Shown: piece by piece, positions 45,327-56,820 of the stretch | Layout of the letters: the number at the start of each line of letters is the position of its first letter | Position numbering within the stretch: position 1 is the stretch's first letter | Source: Chalara sp. BL73 | Lineage: Eukaryota > Ascomycota > Leotiomycetes > Helotiales | DNA: 64,000 nucleotides | Assembly (NCBI GenBank): GCA_918026815.1 | Contig: CAKJVC010000064.1 | Location: 1 to 64,000 of the forward strand | Reading direction: 5' to 3' | Translations under genes and position numbers: made by a program | The notes under the pieces: model-generated | What the model was told of the DNA's origin: nothing | Database searches by the model: none | What the model saw: the letters and a program-made list of their open reading frames with translations, nothing else

Positions 45327-45398
45327 TGACCTACGTAGGGCTCGAACCTACAATCTCCTGATTCGTAGTCAGACGCCTTACCATTGGGCCAGCAGGCC
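45327..45398 (-). tRNA. tRNA-Arg (anticodon ACG)
   Basis: The 72-nt minus-strand sequence folds as a complete cloverleaf. The acceptor stem is GGCCTGC with GTAGGTC and discriminator A. The D-arm carries the GGCCCAATGGTAAGGC A-box. The anticodon stem encloses loop CTACGAA with anticodon ACG (reads CGT, and CGC as inosine). The T-arm is GTAGG TTCGAGC CCTAC with a B-box. There is no intron. T-rich terminators follow its 3' end. Confidence 0.96.
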
Positions 45399-45680
45399 AT
45401 TTCGTGTTATGGATTATGTTTTATGTCATGCTGGAAATAAAATATCTTAGAAAAAAACTTCAGAGTGGGAAGAGAACGACGAGAACCAATGGGAGAAGTG
45501 ATATGCTTGGCATTCTTCGACTTTGGACCATCAGCATTCTGCACAGGAAATTGCGAAAAGGTGGGACCACTGATATCCATTTGAACTACTCTATCTAGCA
45601 AGGTATGCCTCCATCATCCATATGCACCCTCCAAACGCCTAAAATGCTTTCTCTCATCTCACCATCCTATAATACATATT

Positions 45681-47248
45681 CTAATCGTCTGAGTCTTTAT
45701 CACTGTCACTGTCAATGTCTATCTGTTTCTTCTGTCTCTCTGCCTGCAGCTCCTTAAACGTACTCCAACTCAATAGCAAAAATGCGCCGATGATCAACAA
45801 GCCACCGATAATAGCAGCAGGGCTCAATGGTACACCGGTCCATACCCAGTCAGTAATCGCTACCAAGAATATTGTCAAGAGAGCTGCTACACTGCTCAGC
45901 ACTGGACTGGTAAGTGATATCAGAATAAGGAACGATCCAGAGAATGTTGCATTTGCAAGCACAGAGATGAGAAGTAACCAAGCGGCCTCTCCGTGAGGCA
46001 ACTCAAATGTCTCCCATCCAAGCCAATGGAGAATTGGTAGAGGAACCCAAAGAACCGAAAGTGTGAAACATCCCATAAGTGAACCGAAGGTGTTGGCAAA
46101 TACCATACCTCGACCAGGACTTGTGCCCTCAGGAGGACATGCCAGTCGTTTGTATAGCACTTCATAAAAACCATAGAGAATGGAACCCACGCCGATGATG
46201 AGGTTTCCAGCCACACGATTACTTGCTGTTTTTTCTTCACCCCCACCAACCGATCCGCCTGATTTCCCGCCATGCTTCGTGGGGGCTGAGTCTCCATATG
46301 CAACGACCAAGACCCCAATTATGGCGATCAGAACAGCCATCGACTTGTCCCAGTGTAATTTTTCCTTGAGCAAAGGCACGGAAAATGCATATGCAAAGAA
46401 TGCAGAACAGTTGTAGATGGCTGTCAAATCTGATGGCGAAGTCATGTTGACTGCCACATACCAAGATCCTCCTGCGACTGTGAGGGCAGATGTGACAAAT
46501 GCAGTCATGCGCAGCATATATGGTATAGGTGAAGGCTGATTCCTTAAAATGTCCAACTCCTGGGTCTGCACCATTTGCGCAGTGGTTCGAAGTAGGTATA
46601 CGTGTCGCCGCCAGAATGTCTTCCAAGGCATCTTCCATTTCTGTAATCGCAGAATGAGGAGTTGTGTTGGCCATAGCAAGGACCATGATCCGTGTGTGAA
46701 GTACCTATCATGTTAGCTGGGCACAATCTCTACGATGACGAAACTCACAGCATGCAATATGCTTTATTCCACTTTAACTCATGCTGGATATAAACCGCAG
46801 TCTCTGTTTGCACAACAAAGCTAACTAAGCTTAACCCCAGAAAAAAAGCCGCATACGTATATTTCTTCTTCGTAGCCAGCTTCGCCTGCGTATCTGGACT
46901 CCGGCTCCTCATCGACCTCCTTGGGATTAACGGTGGCCGCTCAACTGCGGCTGGCCCATCATAGCTTCTCCTCCCTCTCTCAGACTCATTATGCAATAGC
47001 GGTTGATGCGACCTCCCATCGGCTGGACGATGCATCGCAGGACTTCTAGCGCTCATTACATCGAGCTCGTCTTCACTTCCGCTTTCAAAATCCTCAGGCG
47101 GCTTCAACGACCCGTTTCCGTTGCCGTTCCTGGTAGTTGAGTTTGTGCGTGGAGAGACAATTTTAGGGGAGAGCGAGGACTGCCATGAAATGTTGGTTGG
47201 TATGCCTGACGCTGCAACATTGGTTGTCCGATGACTATTGTAAGACAT
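45681..47248 (-). CDS. EamA/DMT-superfamily membrane transporter
   Basis: Two exons (47248-46749 and 46704-45681) give 507 residues. The first 125 or so residues are a disordered, Ser/Arg-rich cytosolic region (SGSEDELDVMSARS; RRSMRSRSPD). About ten hydrophobic segments follow, starting YTYAAFFLGLSLVSFVV, in the two-EamA-domain arrangement: AIYNCSAFFAYAFSVPLLKEKLHWDKSMAV closes the first half and SSVAALLTIFLVAITDWVWTG the second. The C-terminus is short and acidic (DSDSDKDSDD). The family (SLC35F-like, yeast YML018C/THI74-like) carries small organic molecules or cofactors across vacuolar or other membranes; the substrate is unknown. The intron splits a Leu codon and joins YCML to YFTHGSWSLLW. 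The gene is divergent from the small gene at 47650. Confidence 0.9.
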
Positions 47249-47649
47249 TCATGCGGTTAAGAAGGAAGGTGCAAATGATCAAAAGTTGGGGGTTGCGAAT
47301 TGCTTGAGGCTCAAGCTGTGGGGTGGTATTGATGCTTGCGTCCACGTTGCATGATCAACCATTCAGCGCCGCTGATCTTGGTCCCTGGAAAGTCCTAGGG
47401 TAATGCGCCCCCCGCGTTCTTATCACCCGTTGCCTATTTTAGGTAACTCTTGTGTTTAAGCGTGTTTTCTATGAGTCGTGGAATGCCGTTATTAATCATG
47501 AGCAGCTTTTGTTTGAATGCGATATACACTTTTACATGTGGAGTTCGCATCTCCATCAAGAAGAACATTAGGACCGTTCTGGCTATAGCTCAGTTTAACA
47601 CAAAGTTCACGTGCGAGTTACCCAGTTCATCCGTAACAAATGATTGAAT
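47249..47649. promoter_or_regulatory. Divergent intergenic promoter region
   Basis: 400 bp between the oppositely oriented EamA-transporter gene (minus) and the small gene at 47650 (plus). It must hold both promoters. I see no recognisable operator motif or repeat. Confidence 0.4.
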
Positions 47650-48225
47650 ATGTCAACGCGAACCATCCATCTTGTCTCAGCCCGACAGTCCTCCCGCCAA
47701 AGAGCCCACTTCTCGATCTTTGTACCTTCAGCAGCTAATTCAACTTTTGGCACTAAGATACACGTCACAGGTGCTCCAATGGTGGGGTATGTCCTTGAAT
47801 TCAAACGAAACTACTCTCCAGCTACAGACCCAGTACCAAACGTTACAACTCCTATTGGAGAGATATCCTCATCACACGTCAACGACCACGCTCAAAATGA
47901 CAGCATTAGCACTGGCGATGAGCCCAAAGATGACTTGGAAAGGGCGGCAGCTCAAATACCTACACCAAGGATAAGCGAGAACTTTTTGGCACCGGTGAAC
48001 GATGTGAGTGCCGTTGAAATTGGATAAACCTCAGCTTTCGATGAAAAGAGTATGGAAGATTGATAGAAATAGATCACGAATAGGAGATGCCAGGAATGGA
48101 CGATGGACTATGTCAGGCATTTAGTGAAGCTTGGATATCTTGACGAGACTGCTATTGAGATTGTGCAGGTAAGACGGGATCCACCCAGCTTTGGGGTTGG
48201 ATTGAAGCCTACAGCGGAGAGGTAA
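47650..48225 (+). CDS. Small conserved fungal protein, unknown function
   Basis: Two exons (47650-48003 and 48073-48225) give 168 residues. The first opens MSTRTIHLVSARQ, then HFSIFVPSAANSTFGTKIHV with GAPMVGYVLEFKRNYSP, a beta-rich segment I recall from many uncharacterised Pezizomycotina proteins (consensus near WALFIP...GT.IHV.G....G...EFKRNY). The second exon supplies the helical end RRCQEWTMDYVRHLVKLGYL that closes these proteins. The intron has a GTGAGT donor after VND and a TAG acceptor that restores phase. No catalytic motif, signal peptide or membrane segment is seen. The upstream ATG is the first in frame. Confidence 0.62.
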
Positions 48226-48824
48226 GGTGCGTGGGGATGAAGTATTTTTAATTGTTACATAGTTGGCTTGAGTCTGTTTTGGTCGAACATCTTCTGTATC
48301 GAGGGCGTACTCTTCTCCCAACTAGGCAATGTCGGTTCTTTCATGCCAAATATCCAGAGCCCTCAGTCAGCCATCGGAGTTCTCATATTCTAGTGGCAGC
48401 ATGCATAACTACAACATGCATACATAACGATAAAAGACATGCATATCGAGAAGCTGCCCAAAGCAATAGGAGAATGAGTTGTATAATATCACCCTTGTCA
48501 ACAGGCTGTCAACGATAATGTCGATACATCAAACAAGCGAGCTGCATTGCTTATATGTTAGAGTCCTAAGCACATATCTACGCTGATAGTACTTTGGCTC
48601 CCATGGAGACGCACGTCAACTTCCTCTGTGCAATCTTTCCTGTCGTCCTGGACGAGATATGTCGAAACGCCATAATGATGCGGCTAATCCCGTGGATTCA
48701 ACAATCCATATTATTCACGTGGCAGCACACGTTTCTATAAGAGCATGATTTCTGCTTTACCTGGTATATCCCCAATCCAACGCCTTGCTCTATTCCGATC
48801 ATAACTTCTCTGGTACTCATACAA
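48226..48824. other. Intergenic between convergent genes
   Basis: About 600 bp, the shared 3' side of the small gene and IMP4. Only short frames; nothing recognised. Confidence 0.5.
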
Positions 48825-49875
48825 TCACAGATAGTCTTTCTTCTTGCTCGTACGAGTGTATTGCGGCAGTCTCCACTCGGAGTCTCCATCCTTGTTTTCC
48901 AATGTACCGGAGCGAATCTCGAAGGGTCTCAATGTCATCCTAGGTCCAACCTAGCAGAGATTAGCATGCTCCACGGTATCCTATCAGTGCACATACCTCG
49001 GCCAACTCCACACTCTGGTATCCAGTTTTTACAAACACATGATGTCGAACTTCGATTGCATCCGCATTGTTCTTGAACGTAACGACCTAGAAAACTGGTT
49101 AGAATACTTCAGAAGTGTTGACGTCAAAGAATGCATATACTCTGCTGCCAAGCTTTGTCTTATTGGTGATTGGTTCTCGCGGAGGGAAAATATGCTTCAA
49201 GATTGTGACTATCCTCTTCCCTAATCTTGACGTAAAGCCCTCGAAGATCAAGTGTGGGTACGACTCGCTGACTGTTCCTTTGGAACTGTTCGGAATGTCA
49301 TGACGGAGGATAACGTTGTGGAGAGAAAAAGAAACCGTCGGGCCGTGTGGAAAGTGGGACAAAGTCAACGCAGTTGGTGTACCACGGTGCTCGTGTAGTA
49401 ATATAATGTCAGAAAGGTTGCTTGCCTGCGCGGATTCCACAAGGGCTGGCAAAACTAGATTTCCTCTGTTTAAACGTATGGCAGCGGGTAGCATCAACCT
49501 TATTTCCTTCGCAAATGACGATAATCTTGTGGAAGGATCTCGCGAGGTGGTGACTAGAACTCGAGGATCTACTATTCCTGAGAGATGCGAATACTCATCA
49601 TCCAAGTCCAGCTCCTCCTCAACGGTCATGTCCGGCCGTGATTCGTCATATTTGTAATCTGCTCGTAATTTCTTGTCGTTTGCGATTGCAGGATCTAATG
49701 GTTTGCCTGTTGCTAAAGATGCCCTGAGTTTGGCCCTTTTCTCACTTATTTCGGCTTGCTGTAGTGTCAAAGCCCTCCTGTAGAGGTAATCCCGTCTTTG
49801 ACGAGTATTTTTGCGCTGAATATACATATTAGCTAGAGCCATACAATCGGGGTATGCGCAAGGACATACAATCAT
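48825..49875 (-). CDS. imp4: U3 snoRNP protein Imp4 (Brix domain)
   Basis: Four exons (49875-49870, 49815-49141, 49086-48997, 48950-48825) give 298 residues. The first exon is only ATG ATT; a 54-bp intron with a GCTAAT branch site follows, producing the conserved start [18 protein letters not shown]. The Brix domain spans about residues 80-265. It has [20 protein letters not shown] (the family's sigma70-like motif region), [20 protein letters not shown], the [16 protein letters not shown] strand, [12 protein letters not shown] and [17 protein letters not shown]. It ends [16 protein letters not shown], matching Imp4 proteins, which are about 290 residues. Imp4 works with Imp3 and Mpp10 in the nucleolar SSU processome, helping U3 snoRNA pair with pre-rRNA. 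The gene is divergent from UPF1, 462 bp away. Confidence 0.95.
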
Positions 49876-50337
49876 ATTTACAACTTGCTTGATACGGTAC
49901 AATCAAATGTATAAGTAAGTCATGGAGGGGAAGTCAATGAAATTTATTTTCTGAGGCGCGGCTCGGCTAATTAATTCACCGATGCCTGCAAAAGCTTGAT
50001 GTCCCACCACATTCTGCCGCAGATTCTCGATTAACTCCAAAGTTGTCGAGGCAAGGTACCAACCAGACTCTACTCTGCGCTACAGCGACGCGTATAATTA
50101 TCGCTCGAGTTCAAATAAAGAATCTAAGAATGACTTGAGATTTACCAACGCCCCAAAAAAAACTGCCCCCTGCCAGAAGGCTACAATAAATATAATTCAA
50201 AAGGTGAGACCCAGTGCCACTACGTTATCCCAGGAAGCTGCACATTTGCGAAGGAATTTTGCAGCAGTGGAATAAGTTAAATTAGTCTTCTAGATACTAA
50301 CCTTTAACTTTCCAAAGATCAAGCTTTTTTCCTCAAC
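49876..50337. promoter_or_regulatory. Divergent promoter between IMP4 and UPF1
   Basis: 462 bp separating two oppositely oriented housekeeping genes. Contains A-rich tracts (for example near 50153-50162) and a pyrimidine-rich stretch shortly before the UPF1 start. No specific factor site is claimed. Confidence 0.45.
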
Positions 50338-53300
50338 ATGGAAGGAGCTTTCACTCACCTTGGAAACCACCTCATCTCCGACTCAGCTGCTGCCATTAAC
50401 GCCGGCGCAGATGACCTTTCCAACATCGACCCAGATGAGAGTTTGCTGTATGGACAGTATGGAGGTCGAGGAGGTCTAGGTCCGAGTCGCAGACGTAATG
50501 ATGACGACGACAATGAGACTGAGGTCTTCGACGACGATGACGCCGAAAGCCTCGCCAGCGTTCCAGTGGATGGCATAAATAAGCTAAATCTCAGAGGTAT
50601 TGAGGATGAGAAGGAGCTCCCAGCTCATGCTTGCGCATACTGTGGCATCCATTCGCCTGCCTGTGTTGTCAAATGTTTGGGGTGTGCCAAATGGTTCTGT
50701 AGCGCCCGTGGCAATGCTACCTCGTCTCACATTGTCAATCATCTTGTACGTGCTAGACACAAGGAGGTTCAGCTTCATCCGCTATCAACTCTCGGTGATA
50801 CGGTTCTGGAATGTTACAATTGTGGTGTAAAGAATGTCTTTCTTCTTGGATTCATTCCTGCTAAGTCTGATACGGTCGTGGTACTTCTCTGTCGCCAGCC
50901 CTGCGCCTCTACGCCATCCTCTAAGGACATGAGTTGGGATGTCTCAAGATGGCAACCACTGATCGAAGACCGCTCTTTCTTGCCATGGCTTGTGTCTGTT
51001 CCCACCGATGCTGAGCAACTTCGTGCCAGACACCTTACCCCTCCTATGATTGCTAAATTGGAAGAGATGTGGAAGGATAATGCTGGTGCTACAATTGCTG
51101 ATTTGGAAAAGGCGGCGGGAATCGACGATGACCCAGCACCAGTCCTTCTGAAATATGATGATGCCTACCAATATCAAAATGTCTTTGGCCCGCTTGTCAA
51201 GATCGAGGCAGACTATGATCGCAAGTTGAAGGAGGCTCAATCCGAGGACAATCTAGTCATACGTTGGGACTATGGTCTGAACAATAAGCATCTTGCCAGC
51301 TTCGTTCTTCCCAAGATTGAACTTGGCGATGTTAAATTGGCCGTTGGAGACGAGATGCGCTTGAAGTACAAGGGCGAGCTGCGACCTGTCTGGGAAGGTG
51401 TGGGATATGTTGTCAAGATTCCAAACAACCAATCCGATGAGGTTACAATCGAGCTCCGGAAAGTGGGTAACGACAAGTCTGTTCCTACGGAATGCACTCA
51501 TAATTTCTCTGCAGACTATGTTTGGAAGGCTACTTCTTATGACCGCATGCAGTTTGCTATGAAAACGTTCGCTATCGACGAGATGAGTGTGTCGGGCTAC
51601 ATCTTTCACAAGCTGCTTGGTCACGAAGTCGCCGCTGGTGCTATGAAGATTCAGATGCCGAAGAAGTTCAGCGTCCCTGGTCTCCCCGAGCTCAATAGTA
51701 GTCAGATTAATGCAGTTAAAAGTGTTCTACAGAAGCCTCTCAGTCTTATTCAAGGCCCGCCGGGAACTGGAAAAACAGTCACATCAGCCACGATCATTTA
51801 TCACCTTGCCAAGGTCAATAATGGCCAAGTCCTAGTCTGTGCGCCATCCAACGTTGCTGTTGACCAACTTTGCGAACGTATTCATCGTACTGGCCTCAAG
51901 GTTGTTCGTCTCACCGCCAAGTCTCGCGAGGATGTTGAATCTTCTGTTGGGTTCCTGTCTTTGCACGAGCAAGTTCGCATGAATGACACGAATCTAGAGC
52001 TCAATAAGCTTTCGCAATTGAAAGGTGAACTTGGTGAACTATCCAGCCAGGATGAAAAGAAATTCAAGACACTGACTCGCACTGCTGAGCGCGAGATCCT
52101 GAACAATGCCGATGTTATTTGCTGTACTTGCGTTGGTGCTGGAGACCCTCGACTTGCTAAAATGAAGTTCCGCACAGTACTTATCGACGAGTCTACACAG
52201 TCCGCAGAGCCTGAATGTATGATTCCACTGGTTCTTGGTTGTAAGCAAGTAGTATTGGTCGGCGATCACCAACAGTTGGGTCCAGTAATCATGAACAAGA
52301 AGGCTGCGAAGGCTGGTCTTAACCAGTCGTTATTCGAGCGTCTTGTCATTCTTGGTCTTGCCCCAATTCGGTTGAATGTTCAGTATCGTATGCACCCATG
52401 TCTCTCTCTATTCCCATCGAACATGTTCTATGAGGGCTCACTTCAAAATGGTGTCACGATGGCACAACGCCTTCGCCGCGACGTCGATTTTCCATGGCCA
52501 GTTGGTGAAACACCAATGATGTTCTGGTCCAATCTTGGCAATGAAGAAATCTCGGCATCTGGTACATCTTACCTCAACAGAACTGAAGCATCGAACGTTG
52601 AGAAGATCGTCACCCGTTTTTTCAAAGCGGGAGTTCAACCACAAGATATTGGTGTTATTACTCCATACGAGGGCCAGCGCAGTTATGTTGTCAGTTCCAT
52701 GCAGAACACCGGAACATTCAAGAAGGAGACCTACAAAGAAATAGAGGTTGCGTCAGTTGATGCTTTCCAGGGACGAGAGAAAGATTTTATCGTGCTTTCT
52801 TGTGTTCGATCCAATGATCACCAGGGCATCGGCTTCTTGAGTGATCCTCGTCGTCTCAATGTCGCTTTAACACGTGCCAAGTACGGGCTTGTTATCCTTG
52901 GAAATCCTAAAGTTCTGTCAAAGCACCCTTTGTGGCACTATCTGCTCCAACATTTCAAGGAACGAGACTGCCTTGTTGAAGGACCACTCTCTAATCTGCA
53001 GACGTCACTCCTGCAATTCAGTCGACCCAAGACGACCTATCGTGGACCGCAACGTTACCAGATGTCTCACTCTAATTTTGAGGGCAGAAACGTCAATGGC
53101 AAGTCTAATCACGACTTCAGCGATGCAGGTTCTGTGTTGGGGTACATACCTGATGATGTTTCTTCTGTTCACTCTTCGGCGCTTGGGGGCGCCGGCCTTG
53201 GATCTTCTTCCTATCCACAGATGTTCACTCAGTTCACTCAGGATGTCTGGCCTGGACTCGATCCTCGCCACAGAGCTAACGGTCACCAAAAAGTCCGTGG

Positions 53301-53631
53301 CCGAGGCCCAGAGAGCATTGCTGGAGAATCAGTTGCTAGCAGTGAGATTACCGACATCACTAGCAGCAGCGTTCTCGGTGGCAAGGGCATTGGTCAAGGC
53401 GGCGTTAGTCTCGGGGCCGGATTTGGTGACATCCAGAAACAAACCAGTCTTAACCAATCTGATCGCCTCAAGCGCTATGTTGAATCTGGTGGTCGTGCAC
53501 CTGACTACAAGACTGGCGATGCTGGAAGTGTGTTTGGAAGTACCTCCTTGCTAAGTGGTCGCCGTTTGGATGACGACGAGAAGAGTGTTTCTACTGCATT
53601 CGCGAGCCAAGTCGGCGGAGGCTACGATTGA
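50338..53631 (+). CDS. upf1: Upf1 RNA helicase, nonsense-mediated decay
   Basis: A single uninterrupted exon encodes 1097 residues. An acidic N-terminus precedes the Cys/His-rich zinc domain that binds Upf2 ([20 protein letters not shown] from about residue 98, then [15 protein letters not shown]). The superfamily 1 helicase core follows: Walker A GPPGTGKT at 473-480; Walker B variant IDEST with Asp617 and Glu618; GDHQQLGPV near 641; QYRMHP near 682; DAFQGREKD near 808; [11 protein letters not shown] near 840. The C-terminal tail (about residue 900 on) is Ser/Gly/Gln-rich and likely disordered. Upf1 unwinds and remodels mRNPs with ATP on prematurely terminating messages in the cytoplasm. The length matches fungal orthologues. 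Lack of introns contrasts with most other genes in this window. Confidence 0.98.
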   Translation: MEGAFTHLGNHLISDSAAAINAGADDLSNIDPDESLLYGQYGGRGGLGPSRRRNDDDDNETEVFDDDDAESLASVPVDGINKLNLRGIEDEKELPAHACAYCGIHSPACVVKCLGCAKWFCSARGNATSSHIVNHLVRARHKEVQLHPLSTLGDTVLECYNCGVKNVFLLGFIPAKSDTVVVLLCRQPCASTPSSKDMSWDVSRWQPLIEDRSFLPWLVSVPTDAEQLRARHLTPPMIAKLEEMWKDNAGATIADLEKAAGIDDDPAPVLLKYDDAYQYQNVFGPLVKIEADYDRKLKEAQSEDNLVIRWDYGLNNKHLASFVLPKIELGDVKLAVGDEMRLKYKGELRPVWEGVGYVVKIPNNQSDEVTIELRKVGNDKSVPTECTHNFSADYVWKATSYDRMQFAMKTFAIDEMSVSGYIFHKLLGHEVAAGAMKIQMPKKFSVPGLPELNSSQINAVKSVLQKPLSLIQGPPGTGKTVTSATIIYHLAKVNNGQVLVCAPSNVAVDQLCERIHRTGLKVVRLTAKSREDVESSVGFLSLHEQVRMNDTNLELNKLSQLKGELGELSSQDEKKFKTLTRTAEREILNNADVICCTCVGAGDPRLAKMKFRTVLIDESTQSAEPECMIPLVLGCKQVVLVGDHQQLGPVIMNKKAAKAGLNQSLFERLVILGLAPIRLNVQYRMHPCLSLFPSNMFYEGSLQNGVTMAQRLRRDVDFPWPVGETPMMFWSNLGNEEISASGTSYLNRTEASNVEKIVTRFFKAGVQPQDIGVITPYEGQRSYVVSSMQNTGTFKKETYKEIEVASVDAFQGREKDFIVLSCVRSNDHQGIGFLSDPRRLNVALTRAKYGLVILGNPKVLSKHPLWHYLLQHFKERDCLVEGPLSNLQTSLLQFSRPKTTYRGPQRYQMSHSNFEGRNVNGKSNHDFSDAGSVLGYIPDDVSSVHSSALGGAGLGSSSYPQMFTQFTQDVWPGLDPRHRANGHQKVRGRGPESIAGESVASSEITDITSSSVLGGKGIGQGGVSLGAGFGDIQKQTSLNQSDRLKRYVESGGRAPDYKTGDAGSVFGSTSLLSGRRLDDDEKSVSTAFASQVGGGYD

Positions 53632-55067
53632 TCGGCCGTTTACAAATGTCCATACTTATTGGGCATGGATTCGATAACCGAAATGGATTAGTCTAATCAG
53701 ATGGCTTCTAGTTGCCTTACATCAGGTTCTGCCTACAGACCCGCCCATGCCCCAGTCGCCAGATTGTACGGTCACTCTGCACACCGACTCCCAGGGATGC
53801 CCTGGAATCAGGACAGGCATCTCGGTAATCTGAGATCGAAGACGGGTTGCGTATACAGACTGTGTGTGTTTGCAATGGCTGCCGCTTGTTGTGGAGCTAT
53901 ATGTTACCGTTGGGTTGATTTTGCGTTTGTTACCAGAAAATGGCGGAAAGGTTAACGGCTTGTAGAATTTGATTATGGATTGATAATGCTATATCTTTGT
54001 GCATTGTAGCAACAGATCAAGTTCTCCGCAGATAGTCAATATGAAAACAACCTTGCCGTCGAACTCAGTCAACTCTCAAATATGTACAAGGATGCTTTAT
54101 GCTTTACATAGTATTATGTTTAGCAGGCTTGTAGCTGGAGTGCTTCGGATCGAACCATGTTTAGAATTCGAACAACGACCCAATGATATTTTGACTGTTG
54201 TTTTGCAGTAGAGAACCAAAATAATGTGTGTTGAATCACATTTGAAAGCTGATAGTATTAATTCGTTCATTCACTCATATAATATCAACCAACTTCTGAC
54301 AAATCTAGCGCCGAATAGCAGGTTATACTGGCCCAAACTGTCATATCTTATATTGAATACAACCATTGAGACCTAAGTCTATGAATGATTTCCTAGTAAG
54401 TATGGTGGCACAAGGCTTGAAAATAGTTGGAATGAACTAGTGTGAAGCTCAAAGCATCAAAATCAATTGTTATTCATATCGCCCGGTGCTTCGGTTCATT
54501 TCCCGAGTATATGTGAATCTGAACAGAGTGTATGAAGATTCCTTATTTAAGTTAGTATTGTGCTACAGAATTGATGGCCCGGTCAGTCGGCCGCACACAG
54601 CCATCTATTTAGCATCTCCCTGCTGTCAAGTCATTATGTCTATGAGTAACGACGCATGGAAGGAACAAGATCCGTGAGCCCTAACCCTAAAGATGGCAAA
54701 CGATCGCCGTGATAGGTTGTGGGGAACTCATGTATATATGCCAAGACACGCTGGCTAAATTGGAAATTCATCCAAGTTGTTTGTATATTCGTTCTTGATA
54801 TAGCATGGCCCGGCAGTTGGGTAGGCAGGGTCAGCGGCCACAGATTCTTGACCTCATGTAAGGTTAACATTCAAGGATTTGTTTCTTCTTAGAGAAGGTC
54901 AGCATTCATGAACCGTTCCCCTCTTGAGATGATATAAACAGCTAAGCCACTGCCTCATGGCCATTGTCATCCGCCATCTACCAGTGTATCTCTATACCTT
55001 TCCCTAACTCGATCCTGTGCAAATCCATATTTTGAAGTCATTATCATTATCATTATCCACTATCATC
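53632..55067. other. Intergenic, no gene seen
   Basis: 1.4 kb after UPF1. Frames of 60-84 codons (for example 53701-53955) have no recognised domain and probably lie in the 3' region of UPF1. The 100 bp before 55068 look like a promoter/leader with CATT and TATC repeats. Confidence 0.5.
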
Positions 55068-56422
55068 ATGCTCTTGTCCGCCCTCATACTCGCGGCAGTA
55101 GCCGAAGCTCAGTTCTCCCAGGGCTTGAATCACTTAAGATTCGGATGCTCTCAGATCACTATCGAGCGGCTTGACCCACTTGTCAACCCAGGGCAAGCCC
55201 CAACTCCACACACTCACCAGGTCGTGGGAGGGAACGCCTTCAACGCCTCTATACCTGTCACGGATGTTTCTAGTATTGCATCGTGCACTACCTGTGGTCC
55301 CGCTGATGATCTGTCCAACTACTGGACAGCCAATTTGTATTTCAAGGCTCGTAACGGTACCTTCAAGCGTGTGCCTCAAGTCCCTAACAGGTATGTGAAA
55401 AACTGTTCGTGAATAAAACATTCCGTGAATCTGCTTGGCGAGCAGTGAGTGTCAAGCCTCGATGCGGACTACACAATTTGTTCGGTGACCTATCCATCAG
55501 TTATCGCTAATGCTGTTGTCATATAGATTCCTATTCAACGACAGGTTTACCACACAAACTTCTGGCGGTGTCACCGTATATTATATTGCACCTAGCAAGA
55601 ACCAGGTCACTGCTTTCAAGCCAGTAAGCTCACCAGTAAAGCTTTGTAAGAACACGCTGAAGCTTACCCGATGATCTAGGGCTTTCGCATGCTCGTTGGT
55701 GATCCCATGAGACGCACAAAGAATTATAAATCGCAGAGCTGCTTCCGTTGCTACTCTGGTCCTAACTTTGGTGGGGACGATCTTGCCCCTTGCTCTGATA
55801 CGAGGCTTGATTTCGAAGGCTTCCCCACTGGGCCTTGCTTGGGCGGTATTCGGTCTAATATCCTCTACCCAACGTAAGTCACAGACCCGCAAATTCAGAC
55901 TATAAATAAGATGCTAACGAAGAAATAGTTGCTGGGATGGCAAAAATCTTGACACACCGAACCACAAGGATCACGTCGCCTATCCTACTCAAGGACCATC
56001 AAATTTCCTATCCACAGGCACCTGTCCATCAAGCCATCCTGTCAAGATCCCGCAGCTCATGCTTGAAATCGTCTGGGATACAACTAAATTCAACAACAAG
56101 GCTGACTGGCCGGCAGATGGCTCCCAGCCATTTTATCTCAGTACCGGAGACAATACCGGTTATGGTCAGCACGGCGACTATGTCTTTGGCTGGAAGGGAG
56201 ATGCTCTCCAGAAAGCTATGGATGCAAACGGCTGTTTCAGTGCTACCTGTGGTGGCCTTAGATCACAAGACATTAGTGTCGCTAACAAGTGTACCATCAA
56301 GAAGACTGTGCAGGAGGATGTTGATGGATGTAAGTATCCCTTCTAACATATTAGCAATACGTCGAGAATCTGATCGATATTTAGGGTTGACTCAGCTCCC
56401 GGGAATTCCCATGAAACATTGA
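55068..56422 (+). CDS. Secreted DUF1996 protein
   Basis: Five exons (55068-55390, 55527-55623, 55680-55873, 55929-56329, 56385-56422) join in phase to 350 residues. ATG 55068 opens a short signal peptide ([15 protein letters not shown]). The DUF1996 blocks appear in order: [20 protein letters not shown] with [92 protein letters not shown]. Near the end lies the [16 protein letters not shown] strand with the expected aromatic and acidic residues, then WLTQLPG. The His-rich motif suggests metal or glycan binding but the family's activity is not established. It is known as a common secreted fungal protein. Unlike some relatives it lacks a C-terminal WSC or carbohydrate-binding domain. Confidence 0.93.
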
Positions 56423-56820
56423 AGCATGATGCATATTTAATATACATTAAGAAAACCACGAACGAGAGCTTGCACGAACTTTTTCTTGAGGCGGAATTTT
56501 TTATATTTTATTTTATAAATATCCTGGACATAGTTTTGGCTTGGGTATCTGCTATTGTTCTGCAATAACGCACTTACTTTACACGGTTTATAGCCTATCT
56601 TATTTATCAATGCTTAACTTGACTATTGCAGAGATTGGGACTACAGCAACATTCCGAATAATAAGTCTCGTATGCCTATTCCTTGTTTGGAATGTTTTGC
56701 AAGCTCAGCTATCATATGACCGAAGACATAATATTGCATGAAGAACCCCCCCCCCCCCCCCCTCCCTCTATTGTATTTCAGATTGTTAATTGCGGCCTGT
56801 TCTGAGCCTTCGATTGAAAT
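56423..56820. other. Short intergenic with poly-C tract
   Basis: 400 bp between convergent genes, AT-rich apart from a run of 17 C residues at 56746-56762. No gene. Confidence 0.6.
56746..56762. repeat. Poly-C tract (17 bp)
   Basis: An uninterrupted C homopolymer followed by TCCCTC. It sits just beyond the 3' end of the HET pseudogene. Confidence 0.88.

Noticed and set aside
53701..53955. 84-codon gene after UPF1
   Set aside because: No domain; lies in the likely 3' region of UPF1.
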